A stretch of DNA of 7,520 bases, taken from NCBI GenBank assembly GCA_046530935.1, contig JBHEQW010000076.1:1-7520 (forward strand). Reading direction: 5' to 3'. Made by a program: the position numbers and the translations under genes. How positions within the stretch are numbered: position 1 is the stretch's first letter; each line of letters begins with the position of its first letter. The notes under the pieces are model-generated. The model ran no database searches. It was not told where the DNA came from and saw nothing but the letters and a program-made list of their open reading frames with translations. Source of the stretch: Arsenophonus sp046530935 (GTDB lineage Bacteria > Pseudomonadota > Gammaproteobacteria > Enterobacterales > Enterobacteriaceae). Below, piece by piece: positions 1 through 6,619 of this stretch.

Positions 1-122
1 AACTTATTTTCCCATGGCATTTATAACTATGCTAACTAATGATGATATAGCAGAAAATTATGCAGATTCACTTGAATTGACATGTCTCCTTAAAAGGAAC
101 AAAATTAACTTGTTATTACCCA
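1..122. other. Region downstream of thiI, no gene recognised
   Basis: This stretch is AT-rich and has no open frame of useful length on either strand. In E. coli the next gene after thiI on the same strand is yajL, and nothing here aligns convincingly with it. A minus-strand AAGGAG lies at 86-91, but the nearest ATG (81-83) is only two bases away, and that frame stops after about 13 codons. Short inverted repeats are TCCTT-AA-AAGGA at 87-98 and AACAA/TTGTT arms at 98-114. The latter could be a weak end signal for thiI, but its stem has only five AT-rich pairs, so I do not call a terminator. Confidence 0.5.
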
Positions 123-1571
123 TTAAGGTCGATATACTTTTACATTTCTAAAGCCTTGTTCATGTAAATAAATTGCTTGTAAGCGGCTCATAATACCGCG
201 ATCACAATAAAGCAAATAAGATTTTTCTTGTGGTAACTTATCAAATTGGTTATTTAGCTTATAAAATGGCAATGAAGTTACTTTAACACCTTCAATATTG
301 AGTGGATGTGCTTCTTGTTCATAAGGAGAACGAATATCCAGAATAATATCATCGAGTGAAAATGTACTGATAATTTCTACCTCTGGCTTTTTATCTTGAT
401 TATGATTTATTATCTGACGAATATCAATATTTTGTGCTGTACTAACAACATGCTCAAGGAGCATAAAATAAAAATTAGTTTCCTGTGCTTCAATTTTTTC
501 TTTTACTGCTTTCACCGTTGGCTTTTTAGAGATAACACCACAAAATTCTGGCATTATACGTGAAAAATCTTCAGTTCCTATCTCACGAGCAATATTAATA
601 ATACTTTCTTTATCATGTGAAATTAATGGCCGCAAAATTAATGTATCAGTAACATTATCAATTACACGTAAATTGGTTAATGTCTGACTAGAAACTTGCC
701 CTAACGCTTCTCCGGTTACTAATGCCTGAACTCCAAAACGTTCTGCTATTATGGATGCGGCACGCACCATCATCCTTTTCAATACCACTCCCATCTGGCT
801 GTCATCAATCTTTTTAAGGATCTCGCTTACAATCGGGGAAAAATCTATTGCAAAAAAACGAACTTTATGTGAACTACCAAAACGATGCCAAAGATGGTAA
901 GCAACTTGCTTGACTCCAATCTCATGACTTGCACCACCTAGATTAAAAAAGCAATAATGAACTCTGCAACCACGCCGCATTAGCATATAGCTAGACACTC
1001 CTGAATCAAAACCACCAGATATTAATGATAAAACATCTTCTTGTGTACCAATAGGAAAGCCACCAATCCCTTGAATACGGGATTTGACAATAATGACTTT
1101 ATCGTTTTCAATTTCAAGGTTCACTGTGAGATCAGGGTTGTTGAGTTTTACCTTGGCTGAAGAAATACGTTGATTTAATTCTCCACCAACATAACGTTCT
1201 ACTTCAATTGAAGTAAAATCGTGCTGCCCACGACGCTTAACTCGTACGCAAAAAGTTTTATTTATTAAAAATTTAATATAAGTTGTATAAGCTAACTCAA
1301 AAATATGATGAAGATTTCGGAATTGATATTCTTCAACTAATAAAATATGATGAATGCCAGGAATCCTTGTTAAGGCATCGCAAATTTCATCATGATATGT
1401 ATTTTTTTTTGTGTAAACTTCTATATTAGCCCAATTGCGAATAACAGTAATTTCAGTATCAAATACCTTCAATATATTAAGAATATTGCTAGCTAAGATC
1501 TTAATAAAGCGCAAGCGCACTGGTTGGCTTTTAATAGTAATTTCAGGAAATAGTTTAATAATAAACTTCAT
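123..1571 (-). CDS. thiI: ThiI, tRNA 4-thiouridine and thiazole sulfurtransferase
   Basis: This cytoplasmic enzyme takes persulfide sulfur from IscS. It uses ATP to convert uridine 8 of tRNA to 4-thiouridine, and it also passes sulfur to ThiS for the thiamin thiazole. The 482 residues equal the E. coli length. The order is an N-terminal ferredoxin-like plus THUMP tRNA-binding part (about 1-165), a PP-loop ATP pyrophosphatase domain with SGGFDS at 185-190, and a C-terminal rhodanese domain (about 400-482). The two redox cysteines are present: Cys344 in EFCGVISKK and the persulfide Cys456 in YCDRG. The ATG at 1569-1571 is the first start after an in-frame stop, and it matches the family N-terminus (MKFIIKLFPEI). 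No Shine-Dalgarno sequence is visible before it. A run of nine A on the coding strand (1402-1410, codons 55-57) is a slippage-prone site, but the frame is intact. The gene is divergent from xseB. Confidence 0.97.
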   Translation of the reverse strand: MKFIIKLFPEITIKSQPVRLRFIKILASNILNILKVFDTEITVIRNWANIEVYTKKNTYHDEICDALTRIPGIHHILLVEEYQFRNLHHIFELAYTTYIKFLINKTFCVRVKRRGQHDFTSIEVERYVGGELNQRISSAKVKLNNPDLTVNLEIENDKVIIVKSRIQGIGGFPIGTQEDVLSLISGGFDSGVSSYMLMRRGCRVHYCFFNLGGASHEIGVKQVAYHLWHRFGSSHKVRFFAIDFSPIVSEILKKIDDSQMGVVLKRMMVRAASIIAERFGVQALVTGEALGQVSSQTLTNLRVIDNVTDTLILRPLISHDKESIINIAREIGTEDFSRIMPEFCGVISKKPTVKAVKEKIEAQETNFYFMLLEHVVSTAQNIDIRQIINHNQDKKPEVEIISTFSLDDIILDIRSPYEQEAHPLNIEGVKVTSLPFYKLNNQFDKLPQEKSYLLYCDRGIMSRLQAIYLHEQGFRNVKVYRP

Positions 1572-1575
1572 AATT

Positions 1576-1604
1576 TGTATAAAAGTTGCTTTTTATTTTT
1601 GCAA
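1576..1604 (-). promoter_or_regulatory. Promoter-like hexamers abutting the thiI start
   Basis: On the minus strand TTGCAA (1599-1604) and TATACA (1576-1581) are separated by 17 bases and resemble sigma-70 -35 and -10 boxes. The -10 box ends only four bases before the thiI ATG, so the transcript would start at or inside the start codon. It would be leaderless, or this is a chance match in AT-rich DNA. The absence of a Shine-Dalgarno sequence makes the leaderless reading possible but unproven. Confidence 0.2.
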
Positions 1605-1612
1605 ATAGACAC

Positions 1613-1630
1613 AATAAATGCATATTTATT
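1613..1630. repeat. AT-rich inverted repeat upstream of thiI
   Basis: Perfect seven-base arms AATAAAT and ATTTATT flank a GCAT centre. The repeat lies 42 bases upstream of the thiI ATG, in the divergent intergenic region. All stem pairs are A-T, so a folded RNA would be weak. It may be a protein site or chance in AT-rich DNA. Confidence 0.4.
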
Positions 1631-1656
1631 AGCAAGGTAAGACATTTAATTTTAAG

Positions 1657-1680
1657 GCGAGAAGTTAAGTTACGTCTCGC
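1657..1680. repeat. GC-rich inverted repeat in the thiI/xseB intergenic region
   Basis: Arms GCGAGA (1657-1662) and TCTCGC (1675-1680) are exact complements with a 12-base centre. They form one of the few GC-rich islands in this intergenic region. The location, midway between the divergent genes, suits an operator or a leader hairpin. No known site was recognised. Confidence 0.45.
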
Positions 1681-1720
1681 TATAGTGCTGTTAGTTGCTA
1701 AAAATCACAAAAAGAATAAA

Positions 1721-1749
1721 TTGTATGCATAAATGTAGTAAAATAAAGT
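1721..1749 (+). promoter_or_regulatory. Candidate promoter for xseB-ispA-dxs
   Basis: TTGTAT (1721-1726) and TAAAGT (1744-1749) are 17 bases apart, each a four-of-six match to the sigma-70 consensus. Transcription would begin near 1756, directly in front of the dyad at 1758-1782. CATAAT at 1759-1764, inside that dyad, is an alternative -10 box but has a poor -35 partner. A promoter must exist somewhere here, because ispA and dxs have no other upstream gene on their strand. The exact boxes are a guess. Confidence 0.25.
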
Positions 1750-1757
1750 GCTTGCTC

Positions 1758-1782
1758 GCATAATATCATTTGATATTAATGC
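1758..1782. repeat. Strong dyad (stem-loop or operator) just before xseB
   Basis: The core is TAATATCA-TT-TGATATTA (1761-1778), with perfect eight-base arms and a two-base centre. Allowing one bulged A, the symmetry extends outwards through GCA and TGC to 1758-1782. CTTGC at 1751-1755 and GCAAG at 1781-1785 give an alternative outer pairing. The dyad sits 12 bases ahead of the xseB ATG and downstream of the proposed promoter, so it could be a dimeric regulator's operator or a leader hairpin. The regulator is not known. Confidence 0.6.
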
Positions 1783-1794
1783 AAGTAAACGATT

Positions 1795-2046
1795 ATGAAT
1801 AAAAAAATATCTTATAGACAAGATTCAGTATCTTTAGAATCTTGTCTTATCAAAGTTAGAGAAGATTCTCACACGCTTAGAGTCATGCGAACTTACGCTG
1901 GAAAAAGCATTAAGTGAATTTGAACATATAATCTAATTACCTAGACAAGGACAAAATCGTTGCAATAGACAGAACAACGAGTTCAAATTTTGTTATAAGC
2001 TGATGATAATGCACCACTAGATAACTTTACGCAGGAAGATAAATAA
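1795..2046 (+). pseudogene. xseB: Broken exonuclease VII small subunit
   Basis: XseB is the roughly 80-residue small subunit that joins XseA in exonuclease VII, a single-strand-specific DNA nuclease. The remnant aligns with E. coli XseB along its length in stitched frames. It reads MNKK...SLESC from ATG 1795. After an extra base near 1843-1847 it continues as LSKLEKILTRLES, then LTLEKALSEFE, to RQGQ at 1943-1954. After a missing base near 1955 it continues SLQ-stop-TEQRVQILL and ends at TAA 2044-2046. Stops interrupt it at 1934-1936 and 1966-1968, both where E. coli has Gln, and at 1996-1998. The untouched start frame would give only a 40-residue peptide ending at 1917. Remaining similarity is high, so decay looks recent. 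Its tail still carries the sequence in front of ispA, with only three bases between its stop and the ispA ATG. Confidence 0.93.
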
Positions 2047-2049
2047 ATC

Positions 2050-2970
2050 ATGACTGAAATAGTGACTCTTTCTTTTGCGGATCAACGTCAATGGGTACAA
2101 GATCAGGTCAATAAAATCCTATTAAACCAATTCCATCACATTCAGTTTAATCAAAGTCAACTAGTTAGCGCAATGAAATATGGCACATTACTTGGTGGAA
2201 AACGATTAAGACCTTTTTTAGTATATGCTATAGGTGATATGTTAAATGTTGCCGTTGAAAACCTGGATGTACCTGCTGTGGCCGTTGAATGCATTCATGC
2301 TTATTCATTAATCCACGATGACCTACCAGCAATGGATAGCGATAATCTACGTCGTGGCCAACCTACTTGCCATATTTCTTTCGGTGAAGCTCATGCAATT
2401 TTGGCTGGTGATGCTCTGCAAACACTTGCCTTTGATATCTTGTCTCGTTCTGCTATGCCTGATGTTAATGATGCTAATCGTTTGGCAATGATAGCTGAGC
2501 TAGCTGCTGCTAGTGGAGCAGCAGGCATGTGTTGCGGCCAAGCACTTGATATGGAATCAGAAGGACAACAAATTGATATAGCAACATTAGAATCTATTTA
2601 TCAGCATAAAACTGGAGCATTAATTCGTGCTGCAATCAGAATGAGCGCACTTGCCGCCGGCAATCAAAGCTACAAATTACTACCATTATTAGATAATTAT
2701 GCCAATGCAATTGGACTCCTATTCCAAGTTCATGATGATATTCTTGACATTACTAGTGATACAGATACTTTAGGTAAAGATCATGGATCTGATAAAAAAC
2801 ATAAAAAAAGTACCTATCCAGCATTAATTGGTATTGAACAAGCACAAAAAAAAGCTAACAATTTATATGAACAAGCATTAGATGAACTTTATATGTTAGA
2901 AGAACAGTATGGACTTAATACGGAAACACTACAAAACTTAACACATTTTATTATCGAACGGAAAAACTAA
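2050..2970 (+). CDS. ispA: IspA, farnesyl diphosphate synthase
   Basis: This cytosolic prenyltransferase condenses dimethylallyl diphosphate with two isopentenyl diphosphates to farnesyl diphosphate, the precursor of undecaprenyl and quinone side chains. The 306 residues compare with 299 in E. coli. Visible motifs are GGKRLRP (49-55), the first aspartate-rich motif DDLPAMD (90-96, the bacterial DDx4D form), LRRG (100-103), GQALD (163-167), KTG (187-189) and the second motif DDILD (229-233). The chain-length region just before the first motif (CIHAYSLIH) is as in E. coli, supporting a C15 product. The ATG at 2050 follows an in-frame stop at 2044-2046. The best Shine-Dalgarno match is AGGA at 2033-2036, rather distant and inside the xseB remnant. 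ispA normally follows xseB closely and may be translationally coupled to it, so the loss of the xseB frame could lower its translation. A run of eight A lies at 2846-2853. Confidence 0.97.
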   Translation: MTEIVTLSFADQRQWVQDQVNKILLNQFHHIQFNQSQLVSAMKYGTLLGGKRLRPFLVYAIGDMLNVAVENLDVPAVAVECIHAYSLIHDDLPAMDSDNLRRGQPTCHISFGEAHAILAGDALQTLAFDILSRSAMPDVNDANRLAMIAELAAASGAAGMCCGQALDMESEGQQIDIATLESIYQHKTGALIRAAIRMSALAAGNQSYKLLPLLDNYANAIGLLFQVHDDILDITSDTDTLGKDHGSDKKHKKSTYPALIGIEQAQKKANNLYEQALDELYMLEEQYGLNTETLQNLTHFIIERKN

Positions 2971-3025
2971 TTTTCTTTATTTAAAAGCAGAACAATTTAC
3001 CAGTAAAAATTTTTTAATAATCTTT

Positions 3026-3054
3026 TTGCTGGGCTATTTACACTACAATATCAT
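3026..3054 (+). promoter_or_regulatory. Candidate promoter in the ispA-dxs gap
   Basis: TTGCTG (3026-3031) and TATCAT (3049-3054, five of six matches to the -10 consensus) are separated by 17 bases. Transcription would start near 3061, about 27 bases before the dxs ATG. The ispA-dxs gap here is 117 bases and holds no gene. In E. coli the two genes are much closer, so an independent dxs promoter is plausible. The -35 match is weak. Confidence 0.33.
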
Positions 3055-3087
3055 TTGTATAAACAAAAAATTATTTAATGAGAAGAC

Positions 3088-4953
3088 ATGAGCATTGATA
3101 TTACTTCTTATCCAACTTTAGCATTAATAAAAACGCCGAAAGAATTGCGACTTTTACCAAAAGAAAATCTCGGCAAATTATGTAAAGAGTTGAGACAATT
3201 TTTATTAAATAGTGTTAGCCGTTCCAGTGGACATTTTGCTTCTGGATTAGGAGCTATTGAACTCACTGTTGCTTTACACTATGTCTATAAAACTCCATTT
3301 GATAATCTTATCTGGGATGTCGGCCACCAGGCATATCCACATAAGATATTAACTGGTCGCCGAGACCTCATTGATACCATACGACAAAAAAATGGCTTAC
3401 ATCCTTTTCCATGGCGCGCAGAAAGTGAATATGATATTTTAAGTGTCGGTCATTCCTCGACTTCTATTAGTGCTGGTCTTGGCATGGCGGTAGCTGCTGA
3501 ATATGAAAATAAGGGTCGTAAAACTGTTTGTGTTATTGGTGATGGGGCTATTACTGCAGGTATGGCTTTTGAAGCAATGAACCATGCTGGTGACATTCAT
3601 AAAGATATGTTAGTGATCCTCAATGATAATGAAATGTCAATCTCAGAAAACGTTGGGGCGTTAAATAATCATTTAGCGAAACTGTTATCGAGCAATCTAT
3701 ATACTAGTTTGCGTGAAGGTTGGAAAAAGGCATTTTCTAATATTCCATCAATTAAAGAATTGTTAAAAAAAACTGAAGAGCACCTTAAAGGCATGGTTAT
3801 TCCTAGTACTATGTTCGAAGAATTAGGGTTTAATTACATTGGTCCAATTGACGGGCATGATGTACTCAGATTAGTACAAACATTAAAAAATATGCGTAAG
3901 TTAAAAGGCCCACAGTTTTTACATATCATAACCAAAAAAGGCAAGGGTTATGAGCCCGCTGAAAAAGATCCTATCAGTTGGCATGCCGTGCCTAAATTTG
4001 ATCCAACAACTTTTGTCCTACCAAAAAGCAATAATAACCAATTAACATTTTCACAAGTTTTTGGTGATTGGTTATGCCAAGAAGCAGCTGATGATCCTAA
4101 ACTGATGGCTATCACACCAGCCATGCGAGAAGGATCTGGGATGTTTGAATTTTCTAAAACCTATCCTAAGCAATATTTTGATGTTGCTATTGCAGAACAA
4201 CACGCTGTGACTTTTGGAGCTGGTCTTGCAATTGGAGGCTATAAACCTGTTGTTGCTATTTATTCTACTTTTTTACAACGCGCCTATGATCAAGTGATTC
4301 ATGATGTAGCTATTCAAAAATTGCCTATCTTGTTTGCAATAGACCGAGCAGGCATTGTTGGTGCTGACGGACAAACCCATCAAGGCGCCTTCGATCTATC
4401 ATTTTTACGTTGTCTACCTGACATAATAATTATGTCGCCAAGTGATGAAAATGAATGCCGTCAAATGCTACATACTGGTTATCACTATCAGGATGGTCCG
4501 GTTGCGGTTCGTTATCCAAGGGGGCACGGCTCTGGCGCCACTTTACAACCTTTAGAAAAAATTCCAATCAGCAAAGGACTAATTCGTCGGCAAGGAAAAA
4601 AAAATGCTATCCTAAATTTTGGAACATTACTTAGGGAAGCAATGAAAGCTGCAGAATTACTTAATGCCACTGTAGTAGATATGCGTTTTGTAAAACCATT
4701 AGACGAAATGTTGATACTGGAGATAGCTCAAAATCATAATCTATTAGTAACATTAGAAGAAAATACAATTATAGGGGGAGCAGGTAGCGGCGTTAATGAA
4801 TTTTTATTAAAAGCCAATTACATTATGCCTATCATTAATCTTGGCTTGCCTGATCAGTATATTGCACAAGGAAATCAAACGGAAATTCTAGCTGAATTAG
4901 GACTTAATGCCGAAGGAATTGTAAAATCAATTAACAATTTTTACAATAAATAA
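3088..4953 (+). CDS. dxs: Dxs, 1-deoxy-D-xylulose-5-phosphate synthase
   Basis: This thiamin diphosphate enzyme condenses pyruvate with glyceraldehyde 3-phosphate to 1-deoxy-D-xylulose 5-phosphate. That is the first step of the MEP isoprenoid route and a precursor of thiamin thiazole and pyridoxal phosphate. The 621 residues compare with 620 in E. coli, with almost unbroken similarity. Key features are His49 in RSSGH, VGHSSTSISAG, the cofactor-binding GDG (151-153) through NDN (179-181), IGPIDGHD, the catalytic Glu370 in IAEQHAVTF, DRAGIVGADGQTHQG, and the C-terminal transketolase-like domain. The ATG at 3088 matches the family N-terminus (MSIDI). Ribosome binding is weak (GAGA at 3080-3083). 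A run of nine A (4596-4604) is a slippage-prone site but the frame is intact. It is third in the xseB-ispA-dxs group and convergent with pgpA. The 108-base gap to pgpA (4954-5061) shows no clear terminator. Confidence 0.98.
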   Translation: MSIDITSYPTLALIKTPKELRLLPKENLGKLCKELRQFLLNSVSRSSGHFASGLGAIELTVALHYVYKTPFDNLIWDVGHQAYPHKILTGRRDLIDTIRQKNGLHPFPWRAESEYDILSVGHSSTSISAGLGMAVAAEYENKGRKTVCVIGDGAITAGMAFEAMNHAGDIHKDMLVILNDNEMSISENVGALNNHLAKLLSSNLYTSLREGWKKAFSNIPSIKELLKKTEEHLKGMVIPSTMFEELGFNYIGPIDGHDVLRLVQTLKNMRKLKGPQFLHIITKKGKGYEPAEKDPISWHAVPKFDPTTFVLPKSNNNQLTFSQVFGDWLCQEAADDPKLMAITPAMREGSGMFEFSKTYPKQYFDVAIAEQHAVTFGAGLAIGGYKPVVAIYSTFLQRAYDQVIHDVAIQKLPILFAIDRAGIVGADGQTHQGAFDLSFLRCLPDIIIMSPSDENECRQMLHTGYHYQDGPVAVRYPRGHGSGATLQPLEKIPISKGLIRRQGKKNAILNFGTLLREAMKAAELLNATVVDMRFVKPLDEMLILEIAQNHNLLVTLEENTIIGGAGSGVNEFLLKANYIMPIINLGLPDQYIAQGNQTEILAELGLNAEGIVKSINNFYNK

Positions 4954-5061
4954 TTTAATAAACATATGAAAAATTAAAAGCAACGGTTTTTATCACAACA
5001 AACACTTTTGATTTTAAGTAACTCAGCGGCATTATAATATCACTAAACAGTGGGCAAGTTG

Positions 5062-5535
5062 TTAGCAAAGCCAAGCCACAACAATCATAGAAAAAGTAGC
5101 AGCAATAATATCATCTAACATAATACCTAACCCTCCACCTATTTGCCGATCAAACCAACTAATAGGCCAAGGTTTTAACATGTCAAAAAAGCGAAAAAGC
5201 AGAAAAGCAATTAATATCCATTGCCAATTAACTAATGGTACTCCCATGAGAGTTATCCACATGCCAATAAACTCATCCCAAACAATACTGGAGTGGTCGT
5301 GAATTTGCATATCATCGGATGTCCGTTGACAAATAACAATGCCAATAATAAAACCAAATAAAACAATAGACCAACATAACCAAACAGGTAATGATCAGTA
5401 TATCAATAGCCAGAATGGAATAGCAGCTAACGATCCTATCGTTCCAGGAATGATGGGTGATAAACCACTACTAAATACAGTCGCTAATAAATGCCAAGGA
5501 TTTGATAGCTTTAAACAAAACTTTTTATCAGTCAT
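5062..5535 (-). pseudogene. pgpA: pgpA, phosphatidylglycerophosphatase A, with one premature stop
   Basis: PgpA is an inner-membrane phosphatase that removes phosphate from phosphatidylglycerophosphate to give phosphatidylglycerol. Read from ATG 5533-5535, the gene has 157 codons (E. coli 172) in one frame, interrupted only by TGA at codon 47 (5395-5397). Before the stop are SNPWHLLA and SPIIPGTIGSLAAIPFW. After it come membrane-like residues, then HDHSSIVWDEFIGMWITLMG, FRFFDMLKPWPISWFDR and GGLGIMLDD, the conserved acidic motifs of the family. The ATG overlaps the thiL TGA as ATGA, and GGAGAG at 5545-5550 is a well-placed Shine-Dalgarno sequence, so expression signals are intact. A fragment restarting at ATG 5308-5310 (82 residues) would lack the PGTxGS part and has no good ribosome site. 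The stop aligns at or beside a variable loop position. A very recent nonsense mutation is most likely; TGA readthrough or a sequencing error cannot be excluded. Confidence 0.88.
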
Positions 5536-6521
5536 GGTAAGCTTCTCTCCACAATAAAATGATCAAAAGCAATTAAATTTGGTAAAACCTCTTTATTGCC
5601 ATAAAAATAGCGGATGCCTTCTGATTCTGGTGTTATATGGCCGATACAATGAAAATTTGCCCCAGTATATGCTAGCGCTAATTCTAGTGCACCACAGTTT
5701 ATTTTAGGCACTGTAAAGCATAGCTCATAATCTTCTCCGCCACTTAACGCCCAGGTTAACCTCTGTTCTGAGGTAACTTGTCTGCACAAAGCATCCGATA
5801 GTGGTAAAGAATCTAATTTAATTTTAGCGCCACAGCCACTAATTTTGAGAATATGTTTAAGATCAGAAATCAATCCATCAGAAATATCTATCGCTGAAGA
5901 AGCAAGATGACGTAGAGCTTGCCCTTGCAAAATACGAGGTTGTGGCCTTAAATGGCGCTGTATCAACCAATGGCGATCTTTTGCATCATCCACAACCAAC
6001 TGTGATTGTAAAATCGCCAAGCCAGCAGCGCTATCTCCCAATGTTCCAGTAATATAAATTAAATCACCATTACAGGCTCCTGACCGTGTTAGTGATTTTC
6101 CTGTAGGAATCAAACCATGTGCTGTATAAGTTAAACTCATTGGTCCGCGAGTTGTGTCGCCACCAATAAGCTGCATTTCATAGTAATTAAGCTGTTCAAA
6201 TAGGCTAGAACTAAATCTTTTCAGCCAATCTTCATTGATTTGTGGCAATGTCAATGCAAGAGAAACCCAGGCAGGATCTGCCCCCATAGCAGCCAAATCA
6301 CTTAAATTAACTGCCAAAGATTTATAGGCTAAATCTTCTGGTGAAATGCTATCAAGAAAATGTATGCCTGCAACTAGTGTATCGGTAGTAATACCTAATT
6401 GCTGTTTTTCCGGTATTGTTATCAATGCACAATCATCACCAATACCGATATTAACGTCATGCCTATTTTGCTGTTGACGATTAAAATAACGAGCAATGAT
6501 ATCAAATTCGCTACAAACCAT
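5532..6521 (-). CDS. thiL: ThiL, thiamin-monophosphate kinase
   Basis: ThiL phosphorylates thiamin monophosphate with ATP to thiamin diphosphate, the last step of cofactor synthesis, in the cytoplasm. The 329 residues compare with 325 in E. coli, and the fold is the PurM/ThiL type. Metal and nucleotide motifs are all present: GDD (28-30), TTDTLVAG (45-52), NLSDLAAMGADP (72-83), IGGDTTRG (119-126), GTLGDSAAG (159-167), DISDGLISDL (212-221) and SGGEDYEL (260-267). The start MVCSEFDIIARYF fits the E. coli MACGEFSLIARYF, and a TGGA lies a suitable distance upstream. It is separated from nusB by 98 bases, with its own candidate promoter, and overlaps pgpA by four bases. It supplies the cofactor needed by Dxs, encoded on the facing strand. 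Confidence 0.97.
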   Translation of the reverse strand: MVCSEFDIIARYFNRQQQNRHDVNIGIGDDCALITIPEKQQLGITTDTLVAGIHFLDSISPEDLAYKSLAVNLSDLAAMGADPAWVSLALTLPQINEDWLKRFSSSLFEQLNYYEMQLIGGDTTRGPMSLTYTAHGLIPTGKSLTRSGACNGDLIYITGTLGDSAAGLAILQSQLVVDDAKDRHWLIQRHLRPQPRILQGQALRHLASSAIDISDGLISDLKHILKISGCGAKIKLDSLPLSDALCRQVTSEQRLTWALSGGEDYELCFTVPKINCGALELALAYTGANFHCIGHITPESEGIRYFYGNKEVLPNLIAFDHFIVERSLP

Positions 6522-6575
6522 AATAATATTCCAATATATTATTATTCTATTTCAATAATGGTATTAAGCTACCTT

Positions 6576-6604
6576 ATAATAAAAATAAATGTCAGATTAT
6601 TCAA
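6576..6604 (-). promoter_or_regulatory. Candidate thiL-pgpA promoter
   Basis: On the minus strand TTGAAT (6599-6604) and TATTAT (6576-6581, five of six matches) are 17 bases apart. Transcription would start near 6570, leaving a leader of about 49 bases before the thiL ATG. The nusB-thiL gap contains no gene and no convincing hairpin terminator, so readthrough from nusB is also possible. AT-rich DNA gives chance matches, hence moderate confidence. Confidence 0.35.
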
Positions 6605-6619
6605 AAAGCCTGAACGCCA

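Noticed and set aside
1..100. Possible yajL remnant on the minus strand, starting near 83
   Set aside because: Synteny and an AAGGAG invited it, but the ATG is two bases from that sequence, the frame stops after about 13 codons, and the only resemblance (a short S-S-E-S stretch) is too weak.
1795..1917. A 40-residue peptide gene at the start of xseB
   Set aside because: Its first residues are the normal XseB N-terminus, and the rest is an out-of-frame tail produced by the first frameshift.
4954..5061. Bidirectional terminator between dxs and pgpA
   Set aside because: AAAAGCAACGGTTTTT at about 4976 looks promising, but its inner bases do not pair. CACT-AAAC-AGTG at 5041-5052 is only four pairs with no T run.
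5062..5310. An independent 82-residue membrane protein gene
   Set aside because: It is the downstream part of pgpA, in the same frame as the upstream part, with only one stop between them and no good ribosome site of its own.
5339..5557. 72-codon open frame on the plus strand
   Set aside because: It is antisense to the pgpA pseudogene and the end of thiL. The protein has no recognisable features, and the opposite strand gives clear PgpA residues.
6605..6619. Hairpin terminator after nusB
   Set aside because: TTCAGG and TTTGAA can pair only with two G-T wobbles and a three-base loop, which is too weak to call.
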